Shown here piece after piece: positions 7,958 to 18,008 of a DNA stretch of 42,672 bases. Both the position numbers and the translations under genes were made by a program. Position 1 is the stretch's first letter. Every line of letters starts with the position of its first letter. The notes under the pieces are model-generated. The model saw only the letters and a program-made list of their open reading frames with translations, did not search any database and had not been told where the DNA came from. This DNA is from Planctomycetota bacterium (lineage in GTDB: Bacteria > Planctomycetota > UBA1135 > UBA2386): contig JADLHO010000148.1 in assembly GCA_020848735.1 (NCBI GenBank), forward strand, positions 1 to 42,672, given 5' to 3'.

Positions 7958-8809
7958 TCAGCGCGTGACGAAGCCGCGCTGCACGTCGAGTTCCTGCCGA
8001 ACGCGGAGGCGGCCATCCGCCTCGCGCAGTTCGAGGACGGGGTAGCGCCCCGCGCCGTCCGGATCGAGGAACACGGTCTCCACGCCGCCCTCGGCAGGCT
8101 GGTGGATCGCCTCGAGGCGACCGTCGCCGTCGGCGTCGCGGGCCCGCGACGTGAGCCGCCCCTCGCGGTCGAAGGACTCGATGGTCTCGAACTCACCGTC
8201 CTGGTCCTCGTCGAGCGCGCGCGACACGAGTCGGCCGGAGCGGTCGAACTGTTCGTGGCGTTCGACGACCCCATTGGCATCGCGATCGGTCGACCGGAGC
8301 GCGAGCGTGCCATCGCCGCGGCGGTACTCGAGGGCCGGGCCGTTGCGGTCCACGCTCCAGAGCGCCGTCGCGCCCGAAAGGCTCTCGCGGTCGGCGCGCG
8401 CCTCGAGCCAGGCGATGAAGAAGACGACGCTCGCCGCGGCGAGGGCGAGCGTGAGTCCGAAGCGCGGCTTCGCCGGCGCGCCCGGTGCGCGGGGAGCCAG
8501 GGACTCGGGTTTGCCCTCGGAGTCCGCGACCGGCTCGAACGCGTCGTCGAGGCCCTCTCCGACCGTGCGGGCCTCGAGCAGGGCGGCCTCCGCATCGGCG
8601 AGGCGGGCCCGCGGCACCAGCACGCGCACGTTCTGGAGATTCATCAGGCGCTGGCTGGTCGCGAACTCGTCGGCCAGCAGCCCGTCGGGCGTGCTCGCAG
8701 GGATCCCCGCCGCCTCGAGCACCGCCGCGATGACGCGCGCCTCGAACGGCGTGCGGGCGATCCGGAAGGGGACCAGGTCCAGGGGACCTGCCGTCGATTC
8801 GTCGCTCAT
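7958..8809 (-). CDS. DUF2007-domain membrane protein with acidic EF-loop-like repeats
   Basis: The start is the ATG at 8809, preceded by GGAG at a good distance; an earlier in-frame Met at 8860 is less likely. The protein has 283 residues. Residues ~10-80 resemble DUF2007, called a putative prokaryotic signal-transducing domain (ARTPFEARVIAAVLEAAGIP, then VRVLVPRARLADAEAAL). A single membrane helix lies at about 118-138. The C-terminal half holds four imperfect repeats of about 25 residues. Each opens with a calcium-loop-like acidic stretch (DRDANGVVE, DEDQDGEFE, DADGDGRLE, DPDGAGRYP), and two continue with a YD-repeat-like FDRxGRLxSRA. With the N terminus cytosolic, the repeats would be periplasmic. 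Function is unknown. It is convergent with the NorB-like gene and downstream of the copper ATPase on the same strand. Confidence 0.75.
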   Translation of the reverse strand: MSDESTAGPLDLVPFRIARTPFEARVIAAVLEAAGIPASTPDGLLADEFATSQRLMNLQNVRVLVPRARLADAEAALLEARTVGEGLDDAFEPVADSEGKPESLAPRAPGAPAKPRFGLTLALAAASVVFFIAWLEARADRESLSGATALWSVDRNGPALEYRRGDGTLALRSTDRDANGVVERHEQFDRSGRLVSRALDEDQDGEFETIESFDREGRLTSRARDADGDGRLEAIHQPAEGGVETVFLDPDGAGRYPVLELREADGRLRVRQELDVQRGFVTR

Positions 8810-8866
8810 GGTCGCGCTCCTCGGTGGGGAATCGTGGCTCGGGCCGGGGGCCGCGCCCATGGTCGT

Positions 8867-11170
<2,304 letters not shown>

Positions 11171-11286
11171 GGCGAGGTCCGGATCGGGTGGAGAAGACCC
11201 GTCTACGGCGGAGATTGCACGCCTCGGGTCACGGCGTGGGCGCGTTCGCGTGCCGAGGAGCCCGGCGCGTATCGTCCGCGCCTCCC

Positions 11287-12267
11287 ATGGTGATCCCGCG
11301 CCGCTGCCGAGTCGCATCGCTGACCGTCGTCCTGACCTCGTTGCTCGCCTGTGCCGGACCCGCGCCGGTGCCCGATGCCGCGCAACCGGTGGCGATCGCC
11401 ACCTGGCCCTTCGGCGCGCTGGCGACGGAGCGCGCGCGCGAGGTGCTCGCGGGCGGCGGCTCGGCGCTCGACGCGGTGGAGCAGGGGATCCGCGTCGTCG
11501 AGGCCGCGAGCAGCGATGGCTCCGTCGGACTCGGGGGACGACCGAACGCGGCCGGCTATCCGCAGCTCGACGCCTGCATCATGGATGGACCCGGCCACCG
11601 CGCCGGCAGCGTCGCGGGCGTGGAGGGCATCGTGCACCCGATCAGCGCGGCGCGGCGCGTGATGGAGGACAGCAAGCACGTGATGCTCGTCGGCGAGGGC
11701 GCGCGCTGGTTCGCGATCGAGCGCGGCGTGGAGTCGGTGACCATCGACGACCTCGCGGCGAAGAAGCGCGCCTGGGTCGAGGGCGCCGCCGCGCGCGGCG
11801 GGCGCGCGATCCACGACGCGTTCCCGGGCGACGGGCACGACACGATCGCGCTGCTCGTGCGCCACGCGGACGGCACCCTCGCCGGCGGCTGTTCGACCAG
11901 CGGCGCGGGCAACAAGCTGCCCGGCCGCGTCGGCGATTCGCCGATCCTCGGCTCCGGGCTCTACGTCGACGACGAGGTCGGCGCGGCGGGCGCGACGGGC
12001 CTCGGCGAGAACGTGATGCGGTGGTGCGCGAGCTTCCTGATCGTCGAGCTGATGCGCTCCGGCATGCACCCGCAGGCGGCCTGCGAGGAGGTGCTGCATC
12101 GCATCGCGCGTGCGGATCCGCGGGGCTACCAGCTCGACGTCTGCTTCATCGCACTCGACAAGCAGGGCCGCACCGGGGCCGCCGCGTCGAACCAGGGCTT
12201 CCCCTATGCGGTCGCCTCACGGCGACCGAGCGAAGTCCTGACGGTGCCGCCGATCACGCGGCGTTGA
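11287..12267 (+). CDS. Glycosylasparaginase / N4-GlcNAc-asparaginase-like Ntn hydrolase, predicted lipoprotein
   Basis: The 326-residue protein starts at ATG 11287; the open frame from 11188 precedes the signal peptide and is discounted. The N terminus (TSLLACAG) has a lipobox with Cys22, suggesting a lipid-anchored envelope enzyme. The body matches the glycosylasparaginase branch of Ntn hydrolases: [15 protein letters not shown]-like [12 protein letters not shown] and [11 protein letters not shown]. The self-processing site GHDT has its nucleophile at T186, followed by [15 protein letters not shown] and [14 protein letters not shown]. The family is made as a precursor cut before the Thr; the mature enzyme hydrolyses the GlcNAc-Asn bond or isoaspartyl/Asn amides. 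An envelope location would suit degradation of external glycopeptides. It is divergent from the copper ATPase. Confidence 0.9.
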   Translation: MVIPRRCRVASLTVVLTSLLACAGPAPVPDAAQPVAIATWPFGALATERAREVLAGGGSALDAVEQGIRVVEAASSDGSVGLGGRPNAAGYPQLDACIMDGPGHRAGSVAGVEGIVHPISAARRVMEDSKHVMLVGEGARWFAIERGVESVTIDDLAAKKRAWVEGAAARGGRAIHDAFPGDGHDTIALLVRHADGTLAGGCSTSGAGNKLPGRVGDSPILGSGLYVDDEVGAAGATGLGENVMRWCASFLIVELMRSGMHPQAACEEVLHRIARADPRGYQLDVCFIALDKQGRTGAAASNQGFPYAVASRRPSEVLTVPPITRR

Positions 12268-12425
12268 GAGCGCGGTCGGCGCGGTGGCAGCGCGGCATCG
12301 TGCGCGCCGGAACGTGTCGCGACGCGACGAGGACTCAAGCCGTCGCGGCTCGCCCGCCGATGCACGTCGCGACCGACAACACCACTGAACCGCCTGGCCG
12401 GGCAGGACGCATGGGCCTGCAAGAC

Positions 12426-12472
12426 GAAGGCACGCACGGGGCACGCAGCTCCGCGCGTGCCTTCTGTGTTTT
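12426..12472 (+). terminator. Terminator-like hairpin
   Basis: A perfect 10-bp inverted repeat (gaaggcacgc at 12426-12435, gcgtgccttc at 12455-12464) is followed by tgtgtttt. The 19-nt loop is long for an intrinsic terminator and the T run is imperfect. It sits about 160 bases after the asparaginase stop and 60 bases before the regulator's GTG. It could instead be a leader element of the regulator. The remaining 12268-12531 gap shows nothing else I can support. Confidence 0.5.
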
Positions 12473-12531
12473 CCGGGCATCGGTTTCCGGCGTTGCGGCA
12501 CCTTCTCCCCACTGCAAGCCCTCGGACCGCC

Positions 12532-13179
12532 GTGCAACTCGAACCGAACGAACGTCTCCGTGTGCTGGTCGTCGACGACCAGCGCATGTTCCGCGACATG
12601 CTGGCGCGCGAGCTCGCCCGCGAACCCGACCTCGACATCGTCGGCACCATCTCCGATCCGTCGGACCTCTCGCGCATCGCCGAGGACCTTCGGCCCGACG
12701 TCGTGCTGATGAACGTCCACCTCGCCGGCCGTGCGAGCTGCGATGCCGCCGACCGGCTGCGCCACAGCCTGCCCGAGGTCGTCCTCATCTTCCTCGCGGA
12801 CTTCTACGCGGACACGATGATCGAGCGCGCGCTCCACGTCTCCGCGTCGGGCTACCTCAGCAAATCGGAGAGCTACGAGCTCCTGCTCGACGCGATCCGC
12901 AAGGGCGCCGCCGGCGAGACCACGGTGCCCGATGCCGTGCGCTCACGTTTCCTCGACGGCGACGGCCACTCGACCCGCCGCTCCACGCTCACGCACCGCG
13001 AGCAGGAAGTGCTCGAGCTGATCGCCCAGGGCCTCGCGAAGAAGCAGATCGCGTCGGCGATGGGCGTCAGCATCAAGACCGTCGAGAGCCACACCAGCAA
13101 GCTCATGAAGAAGCTCGACATCCACGACCGCGTCGAGCTCACGCGCTTCGCGATCCGCGAGGGTCTCGTGCCGGTGTGA
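12532..13179 (+). CDS. NarL/LuxR-family response regulator with degenerate receiver
   Basis: A GTG start at 12532 gives 215 residues; the open frame from 12457 would run through the upstream hairpin and adds nothing recognisable. The receiver domain keeps the acidic pair D15-D16 (VLVVDDQ) and K111 (SGYLSKSE). The phospho-acceptor Asp is Asn (N61 in VVLMNVHLAG, normally LMDxxLPG), and the conserved Thr/Ser is Ala (A89). The C-terminal LuxR-type helix-turn-helix is intact (LTHREQEVLELIAQGLAKKQ, then SIKTVESHTSKLMKKL). It should bind DNA as a dimer, but its activity is unlikely to depend on Asp phosphorylation. No histidine kinase is nearby, which fits an orphan regulator. Targets are unknown. 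Confidence 0.88.
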   Translation: MQLEPNERLRVLVVDDQRMFRDMLARELAREPDLDIVGTISDPSDLSRIAEDLRPDVVLMNVHLAGRASCDAADRLRHSLPEVVLIFLADFYADTMIERALHVSASGYLSKSESYELLLDAIRKGAAGETTVPDAVRSRFLDGDGHSTRRSTLTHREQEVLELIAQGLAKKQIASAMGVSIKTVESHTSKLMKKLDIHDRVELTRFAIREGLVPV

Positions 13180-13686
13180 GGGTGCGGGTGTGCGCGGATG
13201 CGCCGATGGCCGGGCCTGGTGATCGCGCGTCATGAGCGAGGGACTCGCGAGCATCGGCTGCGCCGCCGCGACGCGGTCCGATGGCCGAGGCCGCGAGCTC
13301 GTCGTCGGCGAAGACGAACGAGTCGCGAGGCTGGTCCTGGATCGGAGTCCACCGGCTGGCGCTGGCGTGGTGCCCATGCCGTGTTGCTGTGACCTGGTTG
13401 CCTGGAAGGGCGCGGGTACGACCGCGCGTCGATGCCAACCGTCGTTCGATCCGGTTCCGCGCGGTTCTCCATCTCCTCCGGGGAGCGGCCGGAGCCGCAA
13501 CGCACCCACATCGAGGAGGGTGATGCCGTCGCAGGATTCCGGCGGCTCGAGCGACGGGTCGAGCCTGAACCCGGCCTCGACGGTCAGCTCCAAGTGTCAC
13601 CCATGTGCCCGGACACGGATGTCACCCATGTACCCGGGTGGGACCCGGCAGGGGCGGCACGTCGGCACGCCCCAGCTCCCCGCAGA
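13180..13686. other. Gene-poor stretch
   Basis: About 500 bases between the regulator and the exported protein on the other strand. Several open frames cross it on both strands, but none has a recognisable domain, a convincing ribosome site or a consistent product. The only structure I see is the paired 18-nt repeat at its end (13595-13637). I read it as non-coding, perhaps the scar of a mobile element. Confidence 0.5.
13595..13637. repeat. Paired 18-nt direct repeat, possible insertion-sequence end
   Basis: tgtcacccatgtgcccgg at 13595-13612 recurs as tgtcacccatgtacccgg at 13620-13637, one mismatch, 25 bases apart. From memory, this double motif resembles the ends of IS481-type elements in other genomes; I cannot verify that here. 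No transposase remnant is recognisable beside it, so if it is an IS end, the element has been lost. It lies 50 bases beyond the stop of the minus-strand gene ending at 13687. Confidence 0.6.
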
Positions 13687-14199
13687 TCACATCAGCGTGA
13701 TCGAGATCGCCTGCGAGGCGCCGAGGCAGCTGCCCGTGGGGAGCGTGCAGAGGTTCCACTCCTGGGCGCAGAAGCGCAGCGAGCGGAGGCCGGGATCGTT
13801 CGGCACCGGGATGGCGAAGCTCGCTCCGCCGCTCGTGGCCGTGCCGGGGATCACGACGCTCAGGGCGACGTCGACGTAGAGCGCGCAGACCGCCTCGGTG
13901 GGGCCGCAGAAGCCGTTGGCGCCGAAGGGGCCGCGGATCAGCTGCGGGGTGCCCAGGCAGTTGCCGAGGAGGAGTGCCGATGCGCTCATCGCGCAGGGCA
14001 CCCTGGCCGTCACCGCAAACGACTGGTTGCCCAGCTGGGGTTGGCCGGCGCAGGCGATGGTGGGGATGCCGAACGGCGTGGAGCTGCCGCAGCCGCTGCC
14101 GCCGGGCGAGGACACGAAGCCGCATTGAGCGGTCACGGCCGTGGCGATCGCGGCCGTGACCAGGGTGCTGCGCGCCACACTCAGGAGCTCGTTTCGCAT
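13687..14199 (-). CDS. Small exported protein consisting mainly of the shared C-terminal module
   Basis: The 170-residue product has a signal peptide ending ATAVTA|QCG. Almost all of the mature part is the beta-rich module that other proteins here carry at their C terminus: PQLGNQSFAV, ASALLLGN, ALYVDVALSVV, then FAIPVPNDPGLRSLRFCAQ and a terminal strand QAISITLM. It is Cys-rich (about ten Cys in the mature part), suggesting disulfides. It starts six bases after the stop of the upstream gene, with GAGG overlapping that stop, so the two form an operon. It may show the minimal folding unit of the module. No enzymatic function is suggested. Confidence 0.82.
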   Translation of the reverse strand: MRNELLSVARSTLVTAAIATAVTAQCGFVSSPGGSGCGSSTPFGIPTIACAGQPQLGNQSFAVTARVPCAMSASALLLGNCLGTPQLIRGPFGANGFCGPTEAVCALYVDVALSVVIPGTATSGGASFAIPVPNDPGLRSLRFCAQEWNLCTLPTGSCLGASQAISITLM

Positions 14200-14205
14200 G
14201 GTGCC

Positions 14206-15201
14206 TCAGCCGAGTTCGATGACGATGCCGACGTAGTTCTGCACGGTCCCCGTCGGCGAGACGTTGCTCGAGGTGTTGTGCACGCGCAGGACGACCCAGG
14301 AGCTGAGCGTCGTGGTGCGCGTCGCGCTGGTGTCGAGGCCGAAGGACGCATTGAGCGCCGCCCATTGCCATTGCAGGACGCCACCGCGGAGCCCGGCGTC
14401 GGCGGGGACCGTGAACGGCATGCTCGCGGCCCCGGTGGCCGAGATCGTCGTCGAGGCGCTCGCCACGATGTCCTGGTAGAGGAAGCACGAGTTCGTGCCG
14501 GGGATCGGCAGCGGTGCCGGGAGCAGCGAGAGCCCCACGAAGAGCGTCGCCGGCTGGAGCGGAGCGGCCCCGCTGAGGCTCAGCGTGAGGGGTCCACCGA
14601 GCGCGCCGCCGCTGCTGCTCGCCACGAGTCCGCCGCAACCCGTGCCGAAGGAGGCATGGGTGCCGGCGGTCGTGAACGGAGTGTCCATCGACCAGGTCCC
14701 GGCGGGCTGCGACGCGACGTCGAAGTCGATCAGGAGATTGCCGGCGGCGGGGTCGTAGACGAAGGGCGTGTCCAGCACGAAGGGCCCCCCATAAGGACCG
14801 ATCGGCTGCGACACCGTCGCCGGGAGGTTGGTCGGCTTGCGCGCATAGGCGACGACGAGGTTCGGACCGTGGTTGGCGGCGAAGGTGCTGCTGGCGGTGC
14901 CGACCGTGGTCGCGGTGGTGCTCAGCGAGATCTGCAGGCTGATCCCGGTCTTGGCGACGTTGGACGAGCTGCCATTGGCGCGCAGGTTCAGCGACTGCAC
15001 GAACATCGGCGAGGCGAGGCCGGTCTCCTCTGCGCCGTAGAGGTACTGCACGCGGGCCGCGTTGCTCAGGCCGAAGGGGAAGGCCGTCGAGGCGGAGGCC
15101 TCGGTCGCGGCGAAGTCCGCAGGGATGACCTGGGTCTGCGCGACGAGAGCGGCCTCACCGAGGGCGAGGAGGACGAGGAGAGAGCTGCGGAGCGTGTTCA
15201 A
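14206..15201 (-). CDS. Exported protein with the shared module, function unknown
   Basis: The most likely start is TTG at 15201, which begins a signal peptide (MNTLRSSLLVLLALGEAALVA) cut before QTQ. Upstream frame is a shadow of the acetyltransferase. The product has 331 residues. The first mature half (residues ~22-180) is a Thr/Ser/Asn-rich beta protein with FPFGLSNAARVQYLYG and FDVASQPAGTW; similar sequences occur in planctomycete surface proteins, but I cannot name a domain. Residues ~190-310 form a variant of the shared module (GPLTLSLSG, ATLFVGLSL, FTVPADAGLRGGVLQWQW), followed by about 20 extra residues ending GIVIELG. It is the first gene of a pair with the small module-only protein. 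Confidence 0.78.
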   Translation of the reverse strand: MNTLRSSLLVLLALGEAALVAQTQVIPADFAATEASASTAFPFGLSNAARVQYLYGAEETGLASPMFVQSLNLRANGSSSNVAKTGISLQISLSTTATTVGTASSTFAANHGPNLVVAYARKPTNLPATVSQPIGPYGGPFVLDTPFVYDPAAGNLLIDFDVASQPAGTWSMDTPFTTAGTHASFGTGCGGLVASSSGGALGGPLTLSLSGAAPLQPATLFVGLSLLPAPLPIPGTNSCFLYQDIVASASTTISATGAASMPFTVPADAGLRGGVLQWQWAALNASFGLDTSATRTTTLSSWVVLRVHNTSSNVSPTGTVQNYVGIVIELG

Positions 15202-15283
15202 GGCTGGGGCGGTCCTTGGCCGGAGAAGAGCGAGCGGGGAAAGCGTGGGTGAGTGGCGGCGATCGCGCAAGGCGGGGTCCGGG

Positions 15284-15889
15284 CTAGTCGCTTCGCGCCG
15301 CACGCAGCGCGCGACGCACGATCGGCCGCGTGGCGGAGCGGCGCAGCACCTCGCGGAAGCCGGCGCGCAGATAGGTCGCGAGGATCCCGGTCCACGCGAA
15401 GGCATCGGGCATGGCGTCCTTCTGTGGCTCCGTCGGATAGGCCTCGACGATCCGCGCACCGCGCGAGCGCGCCAGTGCGACGGCGCCTTCGACGAGAGCG
15501 ACCGAGTGGCCGTGACGGCGCTGATCCCGGCGGATGAAGAGGCAGGTGATCGACCAGACCGGCTCGTCGTCGAGCGGGGCGAGGATGCGCGAGCGGGCGA
15601 GCGCACCGAAGTCCTGGCGCGGTCCGATCGCGCACCAGGCGACGGGTTCCGGGCGACCGTTCTCACCGGCCAGGTAGCCCAGCACGCCGGGCGGCGGTCC
15701 GGCCTCGACGAGTTCCCGCAATCGCCGTCGATTGCCCTCGCCCTTGCCCGCCTCGTATTCCTTGCGCGAGAGCCGCGGCGTCATGCACCAGCAGCCGCCG
15801 CAGGCGCCGCGTTCGCCGAAGAGCGTCTCGAGATCCGACCAGCGGTCGGCGGTCACGGGTTCGACGATCAAGCGCCTGGACCTCGCCAT
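15284..15889 (-). CDS. GNAT-family N-acetyltransferase
   Basis: This 201-residue protein has the GNAT fold signature: a beta strand VWSITCLFIRRDQRRHGHSV containing the acetyl-CoA loop (R/Q-x-x-G/R-x-G/H variant), then a helix VALVEGAVALARSRG and the strand IVEAYPTE. The N terminus has a Cys-rich GGCWCMTPRLSRKEYE, common in a subgroup of small-molecule or stress acetyltransferases. The acyl-CoA loop RRDQRRHGHSV deviates from the consensus Q/RxxGxG/A at one Gly. The substrate is unknown. It starts 18 bases from the photolyase stop on the same strand and may be co-transcribed with it, although a candidate -10 (CAGACT) sits just before its ATG. Confidence 0.85.
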   Translation of the reverse strand: MARSRRLIVEPVTADRWSDLETLFGERGACGGCWCMTPRLSRKEYEAGKGEGNRRRLRELVEAGPPPGVLGYLAGENGRPEPVAWCAIGPRQDFGALARSRILAPLDDEPVWSITCLFIRRDQRRHGHSVALVEGAVALARSRGARIVEAYPTEPQKDAMPDAFAWTGILATYLRAGFREVLRRSATRPIVRRALRAARSD

Positions 15890-15896
15890 GGCGCGC

Positions 15897-15902
15897 AGTC
15901 TG
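15897..15902 (-). promoter_or_regulatory. Candidate -10 element before the acetyltransferase
   Basis: On the minus strand CAGACT is followed by GCGCGCC and the ATG at 15889. It shares the YAnnCT-GCGCSC layout with the starts at 5799 and 33818. It overlaps the short gap to the photolyase stop. Weak support; no -35 element recognised. Confidence 0.22.
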
Positions 15903-15907
15903 GTCGA

Positions 15908-17401
15908 TCACGTCATTCCGGGCAACGTCGCCTGGCGCGGCGCGCGCGTGTAGCGCGCGAGGTAGCCCTTCATGCGCAGCTTGCGCAGCGTGTTGGCGCT
16001 CGACATGTAGCGGATCACGCCGAAGATCGGCCGCTCCGGCGCCCAGGGCCGATCGAAGCGACCGAGGCACCAGAAGATGCCCGAATAGGAGTTCGGATCG
16101 CGGCCGTCGACCGCGTAGCGGTTGTTGAGCTCGACGAGCAGCTCGAGCGCCTCGCGCGCGCTGCCCGTCCATTCGAGGACGCGCTTGCCCCAGAGCATGC
16201 GCAGGTAGTTGTGCAGGCGGCCTTCCTCGCGGAGCTGCGTCTGCGCCGCGTTCCAGACCGGGTCTGCCGTCGCGGCATCCGCGAGCTCCTCGAGCGTGTG
16301 CCGTCGCGGCCGCGGATCCGCGCCGTGCAGCTCGAGGCTCGCGCGCGCCCAGCCGGGCAGGGACTCATAGCGGTCGAACTCGTCCGGCCGGTGATGGCAG
16401 ACGTTGAAGCCGAGCTCGCGCCAGGTGACGAGCTCGTCGAGGAAGGCCTCGACGTTCGTCGACGCACCCCACCAGCCCTCCTTCGCACCGCTCGTGGTCG
16501 ACGCGATCCTGGCCGGGCTCCAATCCTCGGGGGCCGTCACGGCGTCGAGCACCTCGTGCACGCCGACGTGGCCGAAGTGCAACCAGGGCGAGAGATCGCT
16601 CTGCGCGTCGGCATCGGGGTGCGAGCGCTCCTCGGCGTAGCGCGCGAGACGTTCGTCGACGAAGCGCGCCAGCGTGGCGTGCCCGGCGCGCGCGCCACCG
16701 TGGAGCACCGGCGAGGGCGCGACGCGGTGATCGATCGGCAGACGGTGGAGCGCGTCGAGCGAGCCGGACTTCGCCAGCCAACGCTGCGTCACCGCCGTCG
16801 GGGGCGTGGCGCGCGGCATCCCGCGGAGGCGTGCGAGCGGGCTCTTCGTCGGCGCCGCCGCGAGATGCCCGGGCAGGTGCTTCTGCAGATGGCGGCGGAA
16901 GTCGTAGGCGCGGCCGAAGGCCTTCTCACCCGCCGCGAGGGGGAGGAGCCCGTTGCCGTCGACCGCCTCGAGGCGCACGGGAAGCGCGCGACCGGCAGCC
17001 TCGACCATGTGGGGCACGAACCCGCAGGGCCAGTCGTCGGTGACGACCGCGCAGGCCCTCGTCGCCAGCGCGGCGAGCAGACCCCGGCCGGCGCCCTCCT
17101 GGGGCTCGACGTACGACAGATACGCGACGCCGTGCCGCTCGCAGTCCGCCGCGTTGTCGGCCATCCCCTGCAGGACGAACGCGTGCAGACGATCGCTCGC
17201 CCAGCGATACCCGCAGCGCAGGGCTTCGAAGACGAGGAGCGGCCGGCCCAGCTCGCGCGCGAGTTCGACCGCGCGGTCCAGCGCGAAGTTCGAGCGCGTG
17301 CGGCGCGCCGCGATCATCCCATGGAGCACGTAGTCGCCGTCCGGCCGCAGCGGCCGATCGTTGACGGCCCGGATGCGGAGCGAGGGAACGGCGTGGGGCA
17401 T
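15908..17401 (-). CDS. Class II DNA photolyase (deoxyribodipyrimidine photolyase)
   Basis: The ATG at 17401 gives 497 residues, fitting the family (about 450-500). The N-terminal alpha/beta domain starts with SLRIRAVNDRPLRPDGDYV and MIAARRTRSNFALDRAVE. The FAD-binding helical domain has SDLSPWLHFGHV, AFLDELVTWRELGFNVC and LHNYLRMLWGKRVLEW. The C terminus has LNNRYAVDGRDPNSYSGIFW, then RPIFGVIRYMS, the strongest class II hallmark. Class II enzymes repair UV-induced cyclobutane pyrimidine dimers using light and reduced FAD. The open frame extends further upstream, but the conserved start and the divergent gene argue for 17401. The neighbouring SRPBCC gene is often found beside photolyases in other bacteria. 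Confidence 0.93.
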   Translation of the reverse strand: MPHAVPSLRIRAVNDRPLRPDGDYVLHGMIAARRTRSNFALDRAVELARELGRPLLVFEALRCGYRWASDRLHAFVLQGMADNAADCERHGVAYLSYVEPQEGAGRGLLAALATRACAVVTDDWPCGFVPHMVEAAGRALPVRLEAVDGNGLLPLAAGEKAFGRAYDFRRHLQKHLPGHLAAAPTKSPLARLRGMPRATPPTAVTQRWLAKSGSLDALHRLPIDHRVAPSPVLHGGARAGHATLARFVDERLARYAEERSHPDADAQSDLSPWLHFGHVGVHEVLDAVTAPEDWSPARIASTTSGAKEGWWGASTNVEAFLDELVTWRELGFNVCHHRPDEFDRYESLPGWARASLELHGADPRPRRHTLEELADAATADPVWNAAQTQLREEGRLHNYLRMLWGKRVLEWTGSAREALELLVELNNRYAVDGRDPNSYSGIFWCLGRFDRPWAPERPIFGVIRYMSSANTLRKLRMKGYLARYTRAPRQATLPGMT

Positions 17402-17504
17402 CTGAGGGCGCACGATGGCCAGCGACTGGTCGACGGTCCAGCGCGGCATGCGCCGCGGATCGAGCTGGATCCGCGGGGCCCTTTCGCGCGAAGGTCGCCT
17501 GCGG

Positions 17505-18008
17505 ATGCGTGAACGTCGCCTGCAGGTCCGTTGCGTGGTGCCGCGGCCCCTCGCCGAGGTCTTCGCCTTCTTCGCGGATGCCCGCAACCTCGAGGCCCTG
17601 ACCCCGAGCTGGTTGCGCTTCGCCATCCTCACGCCCGCTCCGATCGAGATGCGCGAAGGCGCGCTCATCGACTACCGCATCGCCCTGCGCGGTCTGCCCA
17701 TGCGCTGGCGCACGCGCATCGCCGCCTGGGATCCGCCGCACCGCTTCGTCGACGAGCAGTTGCGCGGTCCGTACCGGCTCTGGCATCACGAGCACCGCTT
17801 CCGCGAGCATCGGGAGGGCACGCTGGTCGAGGACGACGTGCGCTACGCACTCGCCGGAGGTCCACTCGAACCCTTGATCCACCGCTGGCTGGTCCGCCCC
17901 GATCTCCGCCGCATCTTCGCCTTCCGCTCCGCCACGCTGCCGCGCCTGCTCGGCTGCGACGCTGCCACCACCGCGAACTCGCCATGCCCCGAACCCGTCT
18001 TCTCCTGA
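17505..18008 (+). CDS. SRPBCC-fold (START/polyketide cyclase-like) protein
   Basis: The ATG at 17505 with GAAGG upstream gives 167 residues; the earlier ATG at 17415 would add an uncharacteristic Arg/Ser-rich leader. The sequence shows the SRPBCC helix-grip pattern: VPRPLAEVFAFFADARNLEAL at the first helix, PSWLRFAI, a central sheet with LIDYRIALRGLPMRWRTRI, PHRFVDEQLRGPYRLWHHEH and VEDDVRYALAGG, then a long C-terminal helix. The fold binds small hydrophobic ligands in the cytosol; the ligand here is unknown. Homologues frequently sit next to photolyase and short-chain epimerase genes, so a link to light or UV response is plausible. Its last 25 bases overlap the next gene. Confidence 0.82.
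   Translation: MRERRLQVRCVVPRPLAEVFAFFADARNLEALTPSWLRFAILTPAPIEMREGALIDYRIALRGLPMRWRTRIAAWDPPHRFVDEQLRGPYRLWHHEHRFREHREGTLVEDDVRYALAGGPLEPLIHRWLVRPDLRRIFAFRSATLPRLLGCDAATTANSPCPEPVFS

Noticed and set aside
13232..13879. A plus-strand open frame covering the gene-poor stretch
   Set aside because: It has no recognisable domain, no good ribosome site and runs antisense into a convincing exported-protein gene.
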